A stretch of 64,000 bases of DNA, from contig CAIJVU010000074.1 of the NCBI GenBank assembly GCA_903824185.1, positions 1 to 64,000 of the forward strand, given 5' to 3'. Below, one piece after another: positions 27,166-37,556 of the stretch (the first letter of the stretch is position 1; the number at the start of each line of letters is the position of its first letter). The DNA comes from an uncultured Hyphomicrobiales bacterium. Lineage in GTDB: Bacteria > Pseudomonadota > Alphaproteobacteria > Rhizobiales > Beijerinckiaceae. A program made the position numbers and the translations under genes. The notes below the pieces were generated by a model, which had not been told where the DNA came from, made no database searches, and saw only the letters and a list, made by a program, of their open reading frames with translations.

Positions 27166-28731
27166 TCATGCAAGGTGGTTGTGGGATTTTTTCGCCAAAA
27201 GCGGTGCCCACAGACCGCAAAAAGCCAAAGAAAGCGCATAAAGGGCCAGTGAGGCCGCGATCTCTCCGCAAAAAGCCATCAAACCCAGTGCCCGATCCGC
27301 CAGTACCAGCGGCCAGAGGGGGAAAAACGTCTGGCATGCGAGCAGGAAGGCCAGCAGCACGCCATTGCAGCCCAGAAGCTTCAACACCATCAGCCCCTGC
27401 GGGCGCGACCACGTCAGGCGGCGGCGGCCTGCAAAGATCACCAGCAAGACAAAATCAACCGCCATCGCGAGCGCATAGGCCAGACCAAGCTCCGCCCCAT
27501 CCCGCGCCAGCGCTGCAAAAAGGCCCGCGGCCAGCAAGCCGCCGAGGCTTGCGAGCAAGGGGGGGCGATACATTTGCTGCGCAAAAAATATCTGCCCCAA
27601 AACCCGCGTGCCGACCAGAACCGGCAGGGCCAGACTGATCATCTGCAAGACATCGGCGGTGGCACTGGCATCCGTGACGCCAAAGGCGCCGCGCGCAAAC
27701 AACAGCAAAATCATCGGATGCGCGAGCATAGCCAGACCCATCGCTGAAGGCAGCGCCAAGGCCAAGCCTGCCAGCAAAGCCTGTTCGCATTGTGCCGCAA
27801 AATCCTCGACCGCGCCGTGTTGATGCAGGCGGCTGAGTTCGGGCAAGGCGACCAAAGCCAAACCCGCCGCAATAAAGCCGAAGGGCAGCTGCAAAAGCCG
27901 TTCGGCATAGATCAGCTGCGAGGCCTGTCCCGACCATTGGGTGGCGGGCATCAACACCATCACAAAGGCCAGCTGGGGGGCGGCGCCGACTGTCAGGCTC
28001 GGCAAAAGCCGTTTTGCCACATCAGCCAGCATGCGCCCGTCAGGCCAAGCGAGGGTCGGCGCATCATCCTGCCGCAGGATCACACCAAACAACAAAACAA
28101 CCTGCCCCAATCCCGCCACGGCCATGCTGCCCGCCACAATCTGCGCGGCGGTTTCATCCGCCTGCCCGACAGACTGCACCCAAAACAGCACCGCGATCAG
28201 CGCCAGATTGACAAGTAGTCCCGAAAGGCTTGCCAGCACATAGACCCGCTTCACCGCCAGCCACGCAGTGGCAAAAGCGGTCAAAAGACTGGCACCGACA
28301 ATCGGAAAGGCCAAAGCGAGACAGGCCTCCGCCAATGAAAAGGCAGAGGACGGGCCCAAAAATCCCGGCGCGAGCAGGTGAGTCAAAGCCGCACGTCCCC
28401 AAATTGCTGCGCCGCACAAAATAACAGCCATCAGCCCGAGACCAACCAAAAGACGCCCGCTTCGGCGGCGGGCCGCGTCAGAGGTGTGAGCGGCCCCCCC
28501 CTGCAGCAGCCAAGGCACGAAAGCGCCTTGCGCCCCGCCCTCGCCCAAGGTCCGGCGCAACAGATTGGGCAGGCGCAAGCCGATCAGCAATGCATCGGCG
28601 ATGCCGCTGGTGCCAAACACAGCCGCAATCAGGATCTCGCGCAAAAACCCCAAAATCCGCGACAAGGCCGCACTGAGCCCGACGATCAGCGAGGCGCCGA
28701 GCGGGCTCGTTGGGGACCGGAAAAACCGCAT
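27166..28731 (-). CDS. murJ: Lipid II flippase MurJ (MviN)
   Basis: A polytopic inner-membrane protein of the MOP superfamily that flips lipid II for peptidoglycan synthesis. It has 521 residues and about 14 hydrophobic segments, with the family opening ILGFLREILIAAVFGTSGIADALL and RRTLGEGGAQGAFVPWLLQ. It begins one base after the hslU stop and is thus tied to the hslVU operon; in many relatives it instead follows glnD, which here lies 12 kb away. Confidence 0.94.
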   Translation of the reverse strand: MRFFRSPTSPLGASLIVGLSAALSRILGFLREILIAAVFGTSGIADALLIGLRLPNLLRRTLGEGGAQGAFVPWLLQGGAAHTSDAARRRSGRLLVGLGLMAVILCGAAIWGRAALTHLLAPGFLGPSSAFSLAEACLALAFPIVGASLLTAFATAWLAVKRVYVLASLSGLLVNLALIAVLFWVQSVGQADETAAQIVAGSMAVAGLGQVVLLFGVILRQDDAPTLAWPDGRMLADVAKRLLPSLTVGAAPQLAFVMVLMPATQWSGQASQLIYAERLLQLPFGFIAAGLALVALPELSRLHQHGAVEDFAAQCEQALLAGLALALPSAMGLAMLAHPMILLLFARGAFGVTDASATADVLQMISLALPVLVGTRVLGQIFFAQQMYRPPLLASLGGLLAAGLFAALARDGAELGLAYALAMAVDFVLLVIFAGRRRLTWSRPQGLMVLKLLGCNGVLLAFLLACQTFFPLWPLVLADRALGLMAFCGEIAASLALYALSLAFCGLWAPLLAKKSHNHLA

Positions 28732-28732
28732 A

Positions 28733-30031
28733 TTAGAGGATAAACCGGCTCAAATCTGCATCTTTGGCCAGATCGCCGACCGAGGTCTGCACATGGGCCG
28801 CATCAATGACGATGCTTTCACCCCCGCGATCGGGCGCGGTGAAGGAGATGTCATCCAAAATCCGCTCCAGCACGGTTTGCAGCCGCCGCGCCCCGATATT
28901 CTCGACCATAGTATTGACCTCGACCGCGATTTTGGCAATCGCGTGAATGGCCTCATCGGCAAAGGTCAGGGTGACATTTTCGGTGAGCAGCAAAGCCGAA
29001 TATTGCTTGATGAGGCTGGCTTCGGTTTCGGTCAAAATGCGGCGGAAGTCGCTTTCCTCCAGCGATTTCAGCTCAACGCGGATCGGCAAGCGGCCCTGCA
29101 ATTCCGGCAGCAGATCGGAGGGTTTCGAGACATGGAACGCGCCCGAAGCGATGAACAAAATATGGTCTGTTTTGACCATGCCATGTTTGGTGGTGACCGT
29201 GGTGCCCTCGATCAGCGGCAGCAAATCGCGCTGCACGCCTTCACGCGAGACATCGCCGCTGCGGCCTTCGCGCGCACAAATCTTGTCAATTTCATCAAGA
29301 AAAACAATGCCGTTATTCTCGACCTCAAACACCGCCTCGCGGGTGATCTCGTCCTGATCAATCAGCTTGTCGCTTTCCTCGATCATCAAAGGGGCGAAAG
29401 CCGCCCGCACCGACATGCGCCGCGGCTTGCCGCGCGAGGACTTGCCGAAAATATCGCCCAGATTGATCGCCCCCATCGAGGCCCCCGGCGTGCCGGGAAT
29501 TTCAAACATCGGCATGGTGTTCTGGCTGGATTGCAGCTCGATCTCGATTTCCTTGTCATCGAGCTCCTCGGCGCGCAATTTTTTGCGGAAACTGTCACGG
29601 GTCAGATTGCTGGCTGTGGCCCCGACCAAAGCATCCAGAACCCGCTCTTCTGCTGCGAGCTTGGCCCGTGCCTCGACCTCTTTGCGGCGTTTTTCGCGCA
29701 CCATGCCGATGCCGACCTCGACCAAATCACGGATGATCTGTTCGACATCGCGCCCGACATAACCAACCTCGGTGAATTTCGTCGCCTCGACCTTTAAGAA
29801 GGGCGCATTGGCCAATTTGGCCAAACGGCGGGCAATTTCGGTTTTTCCGCAGCCGGTCGGGCCGATCATCAGGATGTTTTTGGGCAAAACCTCCTCGCGC
29901 ATCGTGCCGGTCAGCTGCTGCCGCCGCCAGCGATTGCGCAGGGCAATGGCCACCGCGCGCTTGGCATCGCGCTGGCCCACGATAAACCGATCCAGTTCCG
30001 ATACTATTTCACGGGGAGAAAAATCGCTCAT
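28733..30031 (-). CDS. hslU: ATP-dependent protease ATPase subunit HslU
   Basis: The AAA+ unfoldase of the HslUV (ClpYQ) protease. It has 432 residues. Walker A is GPTGCGKT at 57-64, Walker B is [10 protein letters not shown], and the intermediate domain lies between them. The C-terminus ends LSRFIL, the tail that activates HslV. It overlaps hslV by 4 bases. Confidence 0.98.
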   Translation of the reverse strand: MSDFSPREIVSELDRFIVGQRDAKRAVAIALRNRWRRQQLTGTMREEVLPKNILMIGPTGCGKTEIARRLAKLANAPFLKVEATKFTEVGYVGRDVEQIIRDLVEVGIGMVREKRRKEVEARAKLAAEERVLDALVGATASNLTRDSFRKKLRAEELDDKEIEIELQSSQNTMPMFEIPGTPGASMGAINLGDIFGKSSRGKPRRMSVRAAFAPLMIEESDKLIDQDEITREAVFEVENNGIVFLDEIDKICAREGRSGDVSREGVQRDLLPLIEGTTVTTKHGMVKTDHILFIASGAFHVSKPSDLLPELQGRLPIRVELKSLEESDFRRILTETEASLIKQYSALLLTENVTLTFADEAIHAIAKIAVEVNTMVENIGARRLQTVLERILDDISFTAPDRGGESIVIDAAHVQTSVGDLAKDADLSRFIL

Positions 30032-30582
30032 TCGCTGTCCAAGGTCTCGATTGTCAGATTTTCATTGGTATAGACGCAAATCTCGGCGGCAATTTTCAGA
30101 GATTTACGCACGATGCTTTCGGCATCCAGCGCGCTGTCAGACAAAGCGCGGGCCGCCGACAAGGCATAATTGCCGCCAGAACCAATGCCCATAATGCCGC
30201 CTTCGGGCTCCAAAACATCGCCCGTGCCCGATAAAATCAGGCCGACATCCTTGTCCGCCACCAGCATCATCGCTTCCAAGCGGCGCAAATACCGGTCGGT
30301 GCGCCAATCCTTGGCCAATTCCACACAAGCGCGGGTCAATTGACCCGGATATTGCTCAAGTTTGGATTCAAGCCGCTCGAACAGAGTGAAGGCATCCGCC
30401 GTTGACCCCGCAAAACCGGAAATCACCGATCCCTTGCCCAGTCGCCGCACCTTGCGGGCGGTGGATTTCATCACGGTCGGGCCAAGACTGACCTGTCCAT
30501 CGCCACCGATCACCACTTTGCCGCCTTTGCGCACCATCAAAATGGTTGTGGCGCGCCAGCGGGTTGCCTCGTCCTGTGCCAT
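30028..30582 (-). CDS. hslV: ATP-dependent protease peptidase subunit HslV
   Basis: The proteasome-like peptidase of HslUV. It has 184 residues with a short propeptide; processing should expose Thr12 (WRA before [10 protein letters not shown]). [18 protein letters not shown] is the family block near the end. It is divergently transcribed from hisB, with about 245 bases between, as in other Rhizobiales. Confidence 0.97.
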   Translation of the reverse strand: MAQDEATRWRATTILMVRKGGKVVIGGDGQVSLGPTVMKSTARKVRRLGKGSVISGFAGSTADAFTLFERLESKLEQYPGQLTRACVELAKDWRTDRYLRRLEAMMLVADKDVGLILSGTGDVLEPEGGIMGIGSGGNYALSAARALSDSALDAESIVRKSLKIAAEICVYTNENLTIETLDSE

Positions 30583-30602
30583 GGCCGTTCCTTATTTCCT
30601 GT

Positions 30603-30631
30603 ATCCTAGCCTCTTTCTAAGTCATTGTCGG
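30603..30631 (-). promoter_or_regulatory. Possible promoter of hslVU-murJ
   Basis: Minus strand CCGACA, 17 bases, TAGGAT, 20 bases before the hslV start. Each hexamer matches consensus at four positions. A heat-shock sigma factor site would look different; I do not see one. Confidence 0.35.
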
Positions 30632-30762
30632 GGCGCGGGGAAGAAAAATGATCACCCGCCAGCCCTGCCGTTTGCGGCATGCGGATCAGGATTTATGCCT
30701 TAAAGTGAGGCAAATGGCTGGTATCTCGGCCACGGACTTGATAGAAGGCTTGCGTGAATAAG

Positions 30763-30786
30763 ATGCGAGGGCTTCGGCTCACGCAT
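30763..30786. promoter_or_regulatory. Hairpin in the hisB leader
   Basis: ATGCG-A-GGGC-TTCG-GCTC-A-CGCAT forms a stable stem with a UUCG loop, 41 bases before the hisB start. It is followed by pyrimidines (TTCTCCTC) but no long T-run. No His-rich leader peptide is visible. Its role is unknown. Confidence 0.35.
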
Positions 30787-30827
30787 TTCTCCTCATCTGA
30801 TCATGGAACCCACGGGAACCCCAAGCC

Positions 30828-31415
30828 ATGCGCAAAGGCAGCATTACCCGCAAAACCTCGGAAACGGCCATTTCCGTGAGTGTCGATCTGGACGGAAGCG
30901 GCAAAGCCGATATTTCCACCGGCATCGGCTTTTTCGATCACATGCTGGACCTTTTGGCCCGCCACAGCCTGATGGATTTGACCATCCGCTGCGAAGGCGA
31001 TCTGCATATTGACGACCACCACAGCGTCGAAGACACCGGCATTGCGCTGGGACAAGCCATTTTACACGCTCTTGGCGACAAGAAAGGCATTGCACGCTAT
31101 GCGTGCGTGCATTTGCCAATGGATGAGGCACTGACCCGCGTGGCGGTGGATGTGTCCGGCCGTCCGTTTTTGGTTTTCCGCACGCAATTTGCCGTGCCCA
31201 AAATCGGCACGTTCGACACCGAGCTGGTGCGTGAGTTTTTTCAGGCTTTTGCCATGAATGCGGGCCTGACTTTGCATGTCGAAACGCTTTACGGCGACAA
31301 TGCCCATCATATTGCCGAAAGCTGTTTCAAGGGACTGGCCCGTTGTTTGCGTGAGGCATTGGCAGAGGACAAACGCGAAAACGGCCGCGTGCCCTCCACC
31401 AAAGGGAGCCTGTAA
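30828..31415 (+). CDS. hisB: Imidazoleglycerol-phosphate dehydratase
   Basis: Step 6 of histidine biosynthesis, a manganese enzyme. It has 195 residues, the monofunctional form without a phosphatase domain. Metal-binding motifs are FDHML (36-40), DDHHSVED (62-69), [15 protein letters not shown] and the KALAR-like [12 protein letters not shown]. It is the first gene of the his cluster. Confidence 0.97.
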   Translation: MRKGSITRKTSETAISVSVDLDGSGKADISTGIGFFDHMLDLLARHSLMDLTIRCEGDLHIDDHHSVEDTGIALGQAILHALGDKKGIARYACVHLPMDEALTRVAVDVSGRPFLVFRTQFAVPKIGTFDTELVREFFQAFAMNAGLTLHVETLYGDNAHHIAESCFKGLARCLREALAEDKRENGRVPSTKGSL

Positions 31416-31460
31416 GAGCGTTCACAGATTGTCTGTGACGCTTGGGAGATCAAAGAAGAC

Positions 31461-31964
31461 ATGGCGAGTTTCGCATTATTTTGCCCGAAATCAGCGACGC
31501 CGCTCGATCCCGCCCGGATCGTGCTGGTGCGCGAGAGCTTTTCGCTGTGGGGATTTTTATTGCCGCTGCCTTTTTGTCTCTGGCACCGCAATTGGCGCTT
31601 GTCGGCTTTGCTGGTGCTGATCGGCCTCGCCTTGAGTGTTCTCCCCTCCTTCGGCATCATGATCACCGAAGGATCGGTTTTGGCTGTTGAACTTTTGATG
31701 GGGCTTTATGTCGGTTTTGCTGCCGCCGATATCAGGGCCGCAGCGCTTGAACGGCGCGACTATGATTTGGTGGATGTTGTGATGGCGCGCGATGAAGACA
31801 GCGCTTTGCTGCGCTTTCTTGATCAGTGTTTGAATCAGTCCTTGGCATCAACCCGCCACACCCCGAACCAGCCTGCTGCGTCGTCCCCATCGCCTGCATC
31901 CGTTCCGGCCATGCCGCTGGGCACCTCCGGCGTGCTGGGCCTGTTTCCCGAGTCGCAACGATGA
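31461..31964 (+). CDS. DUF2628-like membrane protein in the his cluster
   Basis: 167 residues, function unknown. A short N-terminal segment ([25 protein letters not shown]) leads into hydrophobic helices (about 25-95), then an arginine-rich cytoplasmic part and a Ser/Pro tail. Small DUF2628 proteins are regularly found between hisB and hisH in alphaproteobacteria without a known link to histidine synthesis. Its TGA overlaps the hisH ATG by 4 bases. Confidence 0.75.
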   Translation: MASFALFCPKSATPLDPARIVLVRESFSLWGFLLPLPFCLWHRNWRLSALLVLIGLALSVLPSFGIMITEGSVLAVELLMGLYVGFAAADIRAAALERRDYDLVDVVMARDEDSALLRFLDQCLNQSLASTRHTPNQPAASSPSPASVPAMPLGTSGVLGLFPESQR

Positions 31965-32611
31965 GTGTTGTGATTATCGATTACGGGTCGGGCAATTTGC
32001 ATTCAGCCCATAAAGCCTTTGAGCGGGCTGTTGCGGAACAACATCTCTCGACCTCTGTCATCGTCACCAGCGAGCCGGATCTGATCGCCAAAGCCGAGCG
32101 CATTGTGTTGCCCGGTGTCGGCGCCTTTGCCGATTGCCGCGCGGGTCTCGCGGCTGTGGCCGGATTGCATGAAGCGCTCGACATGGCGGTGATCCAGAAA
32201 GGGCGGCCCTTTCTGGGGATTTGCGTCGGCATGCAATTGATGGCCACCCGCGGGCTTGAACATCAGGTGACCGCAGGTCTTGGCTGGATCGACGGGGATG
32301 TGGAAATCATCCGGCCACAGGATCCCGCGCTGAAAATTCCGCATATGGGCTGGAACGCGCTGGAGGTGAACCGCCCGCATGCGCTGCTTGCCGATATCCC
32401 GACCGGACAGAGCGGCTGGAATGCCTATTTCGTCCACTCCTATCATTTACACGCCGCCCGCACAGAAGATGTGATTGCCACAACCGATTATGGCAATCCT
32501 GTCACCGCCATGGTGGGGCGTGACAATCTGGTGGGGACCCAGTTTCATCCTGAAAAAAGCCAGCGACTGGGTCTGGCCTTGATTGGTAATTTTTTAAGGT
32601 GGGTTCCGTGA
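31961..32611 (+). CDS. hisH: Imidazole glycerol phosphate synthase, glutaminase subunit
   Basis: A class I glutamine amidotransferase that feeds ammonia to HisF. The ATG overlapping the upstream TGA gives 216 residues ([16 protein letters not shown]), the normal length; an upstream frame extension is inside the neighbouring gene. The nucleophile is Cys88 in [10 protein letters not shown], and FHPEKSQ near the C-terminus holds the catalytic His and Glu. Confidence 0.97.
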   Translation: MSVVIIDYGSGNLHSAHKAFERAVAEQHLSTSVIVTSEPDLIAKAERIVLPGVGAFADCRAGLAAVAGLHEALDMAVIQKGRPFLGICVGMQLMATRGLEHQVTAGLGWIDGDVEIIRPQDPALKIPHMGWNALEVNRPHALLADIPTGQSGWNAYFVHSYHLHAARTEDVIATTDYGNPVTAMVGRDNLVGTQFHPEKSQRLGLALIGNFLRWVP

Positions 32612-33357
32612 TCCTGTTTCCGGCGATTGATTTGAAAGAAGGCCGTTGTGTCCGTCTTGTCCAAGGCGATATGGACCAAGCCACCGTGTTCAATGATGAT
32701 CCCGCCGATCAGGCGCTGTCTTTTGAAAAGCAGGGTTTTTCATGGTTGCATCTGGTTGATCTCGATGGGGCCTTTGCCGGTCAGCCGATGAATGCGCAAG
32801 CGGTGGAGGCCATTCTGGCCTCGACCACTTTGCCGGTGCAATTGGGCGGCGGGATCCGCACCATGAAAACCGTTGAGGGCTGGATTTCCCGCGGCGTGAA
32901 GCGCGTCATCATCGGCACGGCTGCCGTGCGCGACCCGACCTTTGTGCGGGCAGCGGCGGCGGCTTTTCCGGGTCAGGTGGCAGTCGGTATCGATGCGCGC
33001 GACGGCCGTGTGGCGGTGGACGGCTGGGCGCAGATTTCCGAAATGTCAGCGGTGGAATTGGGCAAGCGCTTTGAGGATGCCGGTGTCTGCGCCATCATCT
33101 ATACCGATATTGCGCGCGACGGCATTTTGAAAGGCCTGAATATCGAGATGACCTTGGAGCTCGCGCATCATCTGAGCATTCCGGTGATTGCCTCGGGTGG
33201 TCTCGCGTCGCTGGCCGATATCGAACAATTGCTGACCCCGCAATGCGCGGTGCTGGAAGGGGCGATCACCGGTCGGGCGCTGTATGACGGCCGCCTCGAT
33301 CCGAAAGAGGCGCTGGCGCTGATCGCCGCCCATCAGGGAGCCAAGGCCCGTGCTTAA
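32608..33357 (+). CDS. hisA: ProFAR isomerase
   Basis: 1-(5-phosphoribosyl)-5-[(5-phosphoribosylamino)methylideneamino]imidazole-4-carboxamide isomerase, a TIM barrel. I take the GTG that overlaps the hisH stop (GTGA), with AAGGTGGG upstream. It gives 249 residues beginning with [11 protein letters not shown], where Asp8 is the catalytic base; the second acid is in [12 protein letters not shown] three codons earlier is possible but less well placed. Confidence 0.96.
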   Translation: MILFPAIDLKEGRCVRLVQGDMDQATVFNDDPADQALSFEKQGFSWLHLVDLDGAFAGQPMNAQAVEAILASTTLPVQLGGGIRTMKTVEGWISRGVKRVIIGTAAVRDPTFVRAAAAAFPGQVAVGIDARDGRVAVDGWAQISEMSAVELGKRFEDAGVCAIIYTDIARDGILKGLNIEMTLELAHHLSIPVIASGGLASLADIEQLLTPQCAVLEGAITGRALYDGRLDPKEALALIAAHQGAKARA

Positions 33358-34126
33358 AGTCCGTGTCATTCCCTGTCTGGATGTGAAAGACGGGCGCGTG
33401 GTCAAAGGCGTGCAATTTCTGGAATTGCGCGATGCGGGCGATCCCGTGGAAAGTGCCATCGCCTATGATGCCGCGGGGGCCGATGAATTATGCTTTCTCG
33501 ATATCACCGCAAGCCATGAAAACCGCGGCACGCTGATTGATGTGGTCACCCGCACCGCGGAAGCCTGTTTCATGCCGCTCACGGTAGGGGGTGGCGTGCG
33601 CAGCCTTGAGGACATCAGGGCTTTGCTTCTGGCGGGGGCGGACAAAGTCTCGATCAATACCGCAGCCGTGTTCGACCGGCCTTTCGTGCGGCGGGCGGCG
33701 GAGAAATTCGGCAATCAATGTATCGTTGTCGCCATTGATGCCAAACGGGTATCGGGCGAGGGCGAGCCGGATCGCTGGGAGATTTTCACGCATGGCGGGC
33801 GCAAGCCCACCGGCATTGACGCGATTGCCTTTGCCCGCGAAGTGGCCGAATTGGGGGCGGGCGAGATTTTGCTGACCTCGATGGACCGCGACGGCACCAA
33901 AATCGGCTATGACGTCAAACTGACCCGCGCCATTGCCGATGCCGTCAGGGTGCCGGTGATTGCCTCTGGCGGGGTCGGCACGCTGCAGCATATGGTCGAA
34001 GGGATTAGGGACGGACATGCCAATGCCGTGCTGGCCGCCTCGATTTTCCATTTCGGTACCTATACAATCCGCGAGGCCAAAGACGCCTTGGCAGCCGCAG
34101 GCCTGCCGGTCAGGATGGACGCATGA
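33350..34126 (+). CDS. hisF: Imidazole glycerol phosphate synthase, cyclase subunit
   Basis: A TIM-barrel partner of HisH that produces imidazole glycerol phosphate and AICAR. It has 258 residues with catalytic Asp11 in [12 protein letters not shown] and the second Asp in [34 protein letters not shown] is a typical phosphate-binding strand. GTG start; overlaps hisA by 8 bases and hisE by 4. Confidence 0.97.
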   Translation: MLKVRVIPCLDVKDGRVVKGVQFLELRDAGDPVESAIAYDAAGADELCFLDITASHENRGTLIDVVTRTAEACFMPLTVGGGVRSLEDIRALLLAGADKVSINTAAVFDRPFVRRAAEKFGNQCIVVAIDAKRVSGEGEPDRWEIFTHGGRKPTGIDAIAFAREVAELGAGEILLTSMDRDGTKIGYDVKLTRAIADAVRVPVIASGGVGTLQHMVEGIRDGHANAVLAASIFHFGTYTIREAKDALAAAGLPVRMDA

Positions 34127-34446
34127 GCTCTTTTACGCTTGAAACCTTGGATGCATTTTTGGCCGCGCGCGCCCAAGCCGCGCCCGATCAATCCTATACC
34201 GCGCAATTGGTGCATAAGGGTCAGGCCTATGCCGCCAAGAAGCTCGGCGAGGAGGCGGTGGAGACCGTGATTGCCGCTGTCAGCGAGGATCGGCACGCGC
34301 TGAAAAACGAAGCCGCCGATCTTGTCTATCATCTTTTGGTCGTGCTTCGCATCGGCGGCGTCTCGGTGCAGGATGTGCTTGCAGAACTGGAACGACGGAC
34401 CGCCCAGTCCGGGCTCGCGGAAAAAGCAGCGCGCCCCAAAGGCTGA
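34123..34446 (+). CDS. hisE: Phosphoribosyl-ATP pyrophosphatase
   Basis: Step 2 of histidine synthesis, an all-alpha MazG-like pyrophosphohydrolase. It has 107 residues. [14 protein letters not shown] and [14 protein letters not shown] carry the acidic metal-binding residues. It is the stand-alone form, not fused to HisI. It is last in the overlapping hisH-A-F-E run. Confidence 0.95.
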   Translation: MSSFTLETLDAFLAARAQAAPDQSYTAQLVHKGQAYAAKKLGEEAVETVIAAVSEDRHALKNEAADLVYHLLVVLRIGGVSVQDVLAELERRTAQSGLAEKAARPKG

Positions 34447-34514
34447 CGATCCGGATGATGCCAAGACGATATCGTCACAAGCGCCCGCGGGGGGCATAAG
34501 GTATTAGCACGCCG

Positions 34515-35480
34515 ATGAACACCAATGAGATGCCGCTACCCGACAATGATCTGTCGGCCTATCGCGTTTTCAGCCGCGAGGAATGGGCGGTGCTGCGCGC
34601 CGATACGCCGTTGACCCTCACCGTCGAGGATCTCGTCAAATTGCAATCGGTCAATGATCCGATTTCCATTGAAGAGGTGATCGCGATTTATCTGCCGCTG
34701 TCGCGTCTGCTCTCGCTTTATGTCGCAGCCACGCAAGGTCTGTTCAAAGCCACCCAGCGCTTTTTGATGGCGGAAGATGGTAAGGTGCCCTACGTCATCG
34801 GATTGGCGGGGTCGGTGTCTGCTGGCAAATCCACCACCGCCCGCGTCTTGCGCGCTTTGTTGTCGCGCTGGCCCAATACGCCGAAAGTGGAGCTGATCAC
34901 CACCGACGGTTTTCTCTATCCCAACAAAGTGCTGGAAGCCGAGGGCCTGATGGACCGCAAGGGCTTTCCCGAAAGCTATGACGGGGCGACCCTGATGCGC
35001 TTTCTGTCGGAAGTGAAAGCGGGCAAGGCCCATGTCGAAGCGCCGGTCTATTCGCATCTGGTTTATGATGTCGTGCCGGACGAACATATTTCAGTCGACC
35101 GCCCCGACATTCTGATTGTCGAGGGTTTGAACGTGCTGCTGCCCGGACGCAATCCGAAAGCGGGACCGGGCGTGCCGGTGGTGTCCGATTTCTTTGATTT
35201 CTCGATCTATCTGCATGCCGAGGAAAACCAGCTGGAGCGCTGGTATATCGAGCGCTTCATGCGGTTGCGGCAAACGGCCTTCCGTGATCCGCGCTCCTAT
35301 TTCCGCAAATATGCGGAATTGTCGGACGAGATCGCCATGGCCACCGCGAAAGGCATTTGGGACCGGATCAATCTGCCCAATCTGCACGAGAATATCCTGC
35401 CGACCCGCGCCCGCGCCGGTCTGATCCTGACCAAGGGCGCAAGCCACCGCATCGAGCAAGTGGCGTTGCGCAAACTCTAA
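34515..35480 (+). CDS. coaA: Type I pantothenate kinase
   Basis: The first step of coenzyme A synthesis. It has 321 residues of the prokaryotic CoaA family. The P-loop is GSVSAGKST (99-107), and [17 protein letters not shown] and IVEGLNVL follow in order. It sits after hisE as in many Rhizobiales and ends 3 bases from the stop of the convergent kinase gene. Confidence 0.96.
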   Translation: MNTNEMPLPDNDLSAYRVFSREEWAVLRADTPLTLTVEDLVKLQSVNDPISIEEVIAIYLPLSRLLSLYVAATQGLFKATQRFLMAEDGKVPYVIGLAGSVSAGKSTTARVLRALLSRWPNTPKVELITTDGFLYPNKVLEAEGLMDRKGFPESYDGATLMRFLSEVKAGKAHVEAPVYSHLVYDVVPDEHISVDRPDILIVEGLNVLLPGRNPKAGPGVPVVSDFFDFSIYLHAEENQLERWYIERFMRLRQTAFRDPRSYFRKYAELSDEIAMATAKGIWDRINLPNLHENILPTRARAGLILTKGASHRIEQVALRKL

Positions 35481-35483
35481 GGC

Positions 35484-36500
35484 TTACGGCAAAAGACCCT
35501 GCGCCTGTGCGAGATCATGCAGCGAATGCTGCGGCCGTGCGCCCACATGGCTGATCACCTCGCTGGCCGCCAATGCCCCGAGCTTGGCAGAGGAAAGCGA
35601 GCCCAAGCCGCGCGCATGGCCGAATAAAAAGCCTGCCGCAAACAAGTCGCCCGCCCCTGTGGTATCCACCACTTCAGCAACCGGAAAAGCGGGGGCCGTG
35701 ATCACCTGCTGGTTTTCGATCACCAAAGCGCCTTTGTCCGAACAGGTGACAACGCCCAAGATGTTTTCCTGTTTGAGCGCGGCCACCGCGGTATCGAGAT
35801 CGGCAGTTTGATACAAGGACCGCAGCTCGTGCATATTGGCAAATAAAATGTCGATGAAGCCGGTCTGGATCAGCGCCAGAAATTCATCCCGATAGCGATC
35901 GACACAAAAACTGTCGGACAGGGTCAGCGCGGTTTTGCGGCCCTTGGCATGGGCGATATCGGCGGCGCGGCGGAACGCCAGTTTCGCCTCGGGCGGATCC
36001 CACAAATAGCCTTCGAGATAGGTGACAAACGAGGCTTCGACCAGCGCCGGATCAATGTCGCTGGTGCTCAAAGTCTGGCAGCTGCCAAGATAGGTATTCA
36101 TGGTGCGCTCGCCATCTGGCGTGATGAAAATCAGGCACTGGGCGGTGGCGCGGCCCTCTTTGGCTTTTTCGGTGGTGAAGGTCACGCCAGCAGCCCTGAT
36201 GTCATGGGCAAAGGCCTTGCCATGCGTATCGTCTTTGACTTTGCCGATAAAGGCGGATGTGCCGCCAAAGGATGAAATCCCGACAATCGTATTGGCCGCC
36301 GACCCGCCCGAAATCATCGTTGTCGGACCCATATCCGCATAAAGCGCATCGGCCTGCGCTTCATCGATCAGCTGCATGGAGCCCTTGTGCAATCCGCGTT
36401 TGAGCAAAAAATCGTCTTCGCAACGGGCAAGAATATCGACAATGGCATTGCCGATGCCGAGCGTATCATAGTGATGCGTTTTCACAGCTTTATCCTTCAA
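35484..36500 (-). CDS. PfkB-family kinase, probable adenosine kinase
   Basis: 338 residues of the ribokinase (PfkB) fold. SGGSAANTIVGISSFGG (64-80) is the first PfkB signature, and VVDTTGAGDLFAAGF (277-291) is the second, with the catalytic base Asp285. The opening YDTLGIGNAIVDILA and overall length match the alphaproteobacterial adenosine kinase group that adds phosphate to adenosine. Substrate specificity among PfkB kinases is hard to judge by eye. Confidence 0.85.
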   Translation of the reverse strand: MKDKAVKTHHYDTLGIGNAIVDILARCEDDFLLKRGLHKGSMQLIDEAQADALYADMGPTTMISGGSAANTIVGISSFGGTSAFIGKVKDDTHGKAFAHDIRAAGVTFTTEKAKEGRATAQCLIFITPDGERTMNTYLGSCQTLSTSDIDPALVEASFVTYLEGYLWDPPEAKLAFRRAADIAHAKGRKTALTLSDSFCVDRYRDEFLALIQTGFIDILFANMHELRSLYQTADLDTAVAALKQENILGVVTCSDKGALVIENQQVITAPAFPVAEVVDTTGAGDLFAAGFLFGHARGLGSLSSAKLGALAASEVISHVGARPQHSLHDLAQAQGLLP

Positions 36501-36546
36501 ACAGAATCACACCTGACACCGCTTGTTTCACCCGTCCGGGCAATGG

Positions 36547-36933
36547 TCAAGAGACCGGCGGGACGGACCGGTCAGGACCGATGCCCTCATCCAAAATGCG
36601 GTTGAGGGCCTGAATGGTCTGAGCATCCAATTCATGGATATGCAGCGACAGACGATTGGCAAGAGCGGTGGCCTCAGGCGACAACCCGCTGGTTTTCACC
36701 ACGGTTTTGGGATGGGAGAGATCGGCAAGCCGCATCAACTCATCGGCATCATCCCAGATCACGTTGAAATAGGCGATGACCCGCTGCACAAAGACCCAAT
36801 TCGGGCGACCGCGGCGGCCATGCTCCAAGGCGGAGAGATAGGTCGGGCTGACGCCGATATCCAAGGCCATGTCTTTCAGCAAAACACCGCGTTCGGCCCG
36901 CATGGCCCGCAATTTGGCGCCGAATGGGGTCAT
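36547..36933 (-). CDS. Small XRE-family DNA-binding protein
   Basis: 128 residues with an N-terminal HTH (FGAKLRAMRAERGVLLKDMA to GVSPTYLSALEHGRRGRP) and a helical C-terminus. Regulators of this type directly follow the Smr gene in many alphaproteobacteria. The start overlaps the smr stop by 4 bases. Target genes are unknown. Confidence 0.88.
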   Translation of the reverse strand: MTPFGAKLRAMRAERGVLLKDMALDIGVSPTYLSALEHGRRGRPNWVFVQRVIAYFNVIWDDADELMRLADLSHPKTVVKTSGLSPEATALANRLSLHIHELDAQTIQALNRILDEGIGPDRSVPPVS

Positions 36934-37523
36934 CCATGCTCCCCTTCAAGCCGCCGTTTGCGCAAACGCACATAGAGCGCGCCCGATCCGCCCTGATGGG
37001 GGGCGGCCTGCTCGAACCCCATGACAACCGGACGCAGATCCGGCATCCGCAACCAGTCCGGCACCAGCCGCCGCAACACCCCTTTGCCATGGCCCTCGCC
37101 GTCAAGGGTTTTGGAGGGGGAATTGCCTTTGCCCGTCACAACCAGCACCAGACGCGCATGATTGAACTGGCTTTGCTGCAAAAACCGGCGCAAGCGCTCA
37201 TGCGCTTCATGCTGGCGCATGCCATGCAAATCCAAAACCGCATCGATCTCGTTCTGCCCGCGGCTGATTTTGCGCAGCAAAGGCCGCTCGATCGGCGCCA
37301 AGGGCAGTAATTTCGGGGCTTTGACAACCGGTTTGGGTGCCGCAACGGGTTTGCTGGCCACAATGGGGGCAGGCGTCACAACTTTTTGTGCAACGGGAGC
37401 CGCGGCAGGCACCTCCGGCTCAAGCAGATCCTCGAACCGGTCATAAAGCGGCCTGATCGATTTGGTGACCTCCCGCCACAATGCAATCTCGCTGTGATTG
37501 AGAGGGCGGGGGCGGTGGGCCAT
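36930..37523 (-). CDS. Smr-domain protein
   Basis: 197 residues. A Pro/Ala/Lys-rich linker (about 38-80) precedes the Smr domain (about 98-190), which has the signature LDLHGMRQHEA and the loop VTGKG. Smr domains are DNA or RNA endonucleases related to the MutS2 C-terminus. The start of the protein (HRPRPLNHSEIALWREVTKSIRPL) is the conserved alphaproteobacterial form. The gene lies between the Tim44-like gene and the XRE regulator; mltA, usual at this point in relatives, is absent. Confidence 0.92.
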   Translation of the reverse strand: MAHRPRPLNHSEIALWREVTKSIRPLYDRFEDLLEPEVPAAAPVAQKVVTPAPIVASKPVAAPKPVVKAPKLLPLAPIERPLLRKISRGQNEIDAVLDLHGMRQHEAHERLRRFLQQSQFNHARLVLVVTGKGNSPSKTLDGEGHGKGVLRRLVPDWLRMPDLRPVVMGFEQAAPHQGGSGALYVRLRKRRLEGEHG

Positions 37524-37556
37524 GGCGCGGATCAGCTCACTGTTGCAAGGACCGGT

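Noticed and set aside
35484-36500. Ribokinase or fructokinase instead of adenosine kinase
   Set aside because: No sugar uptake or catabolic genes nearby, and the opening and length resemble the alphaproteobacterial adenosine kinase group; kept as probable only.
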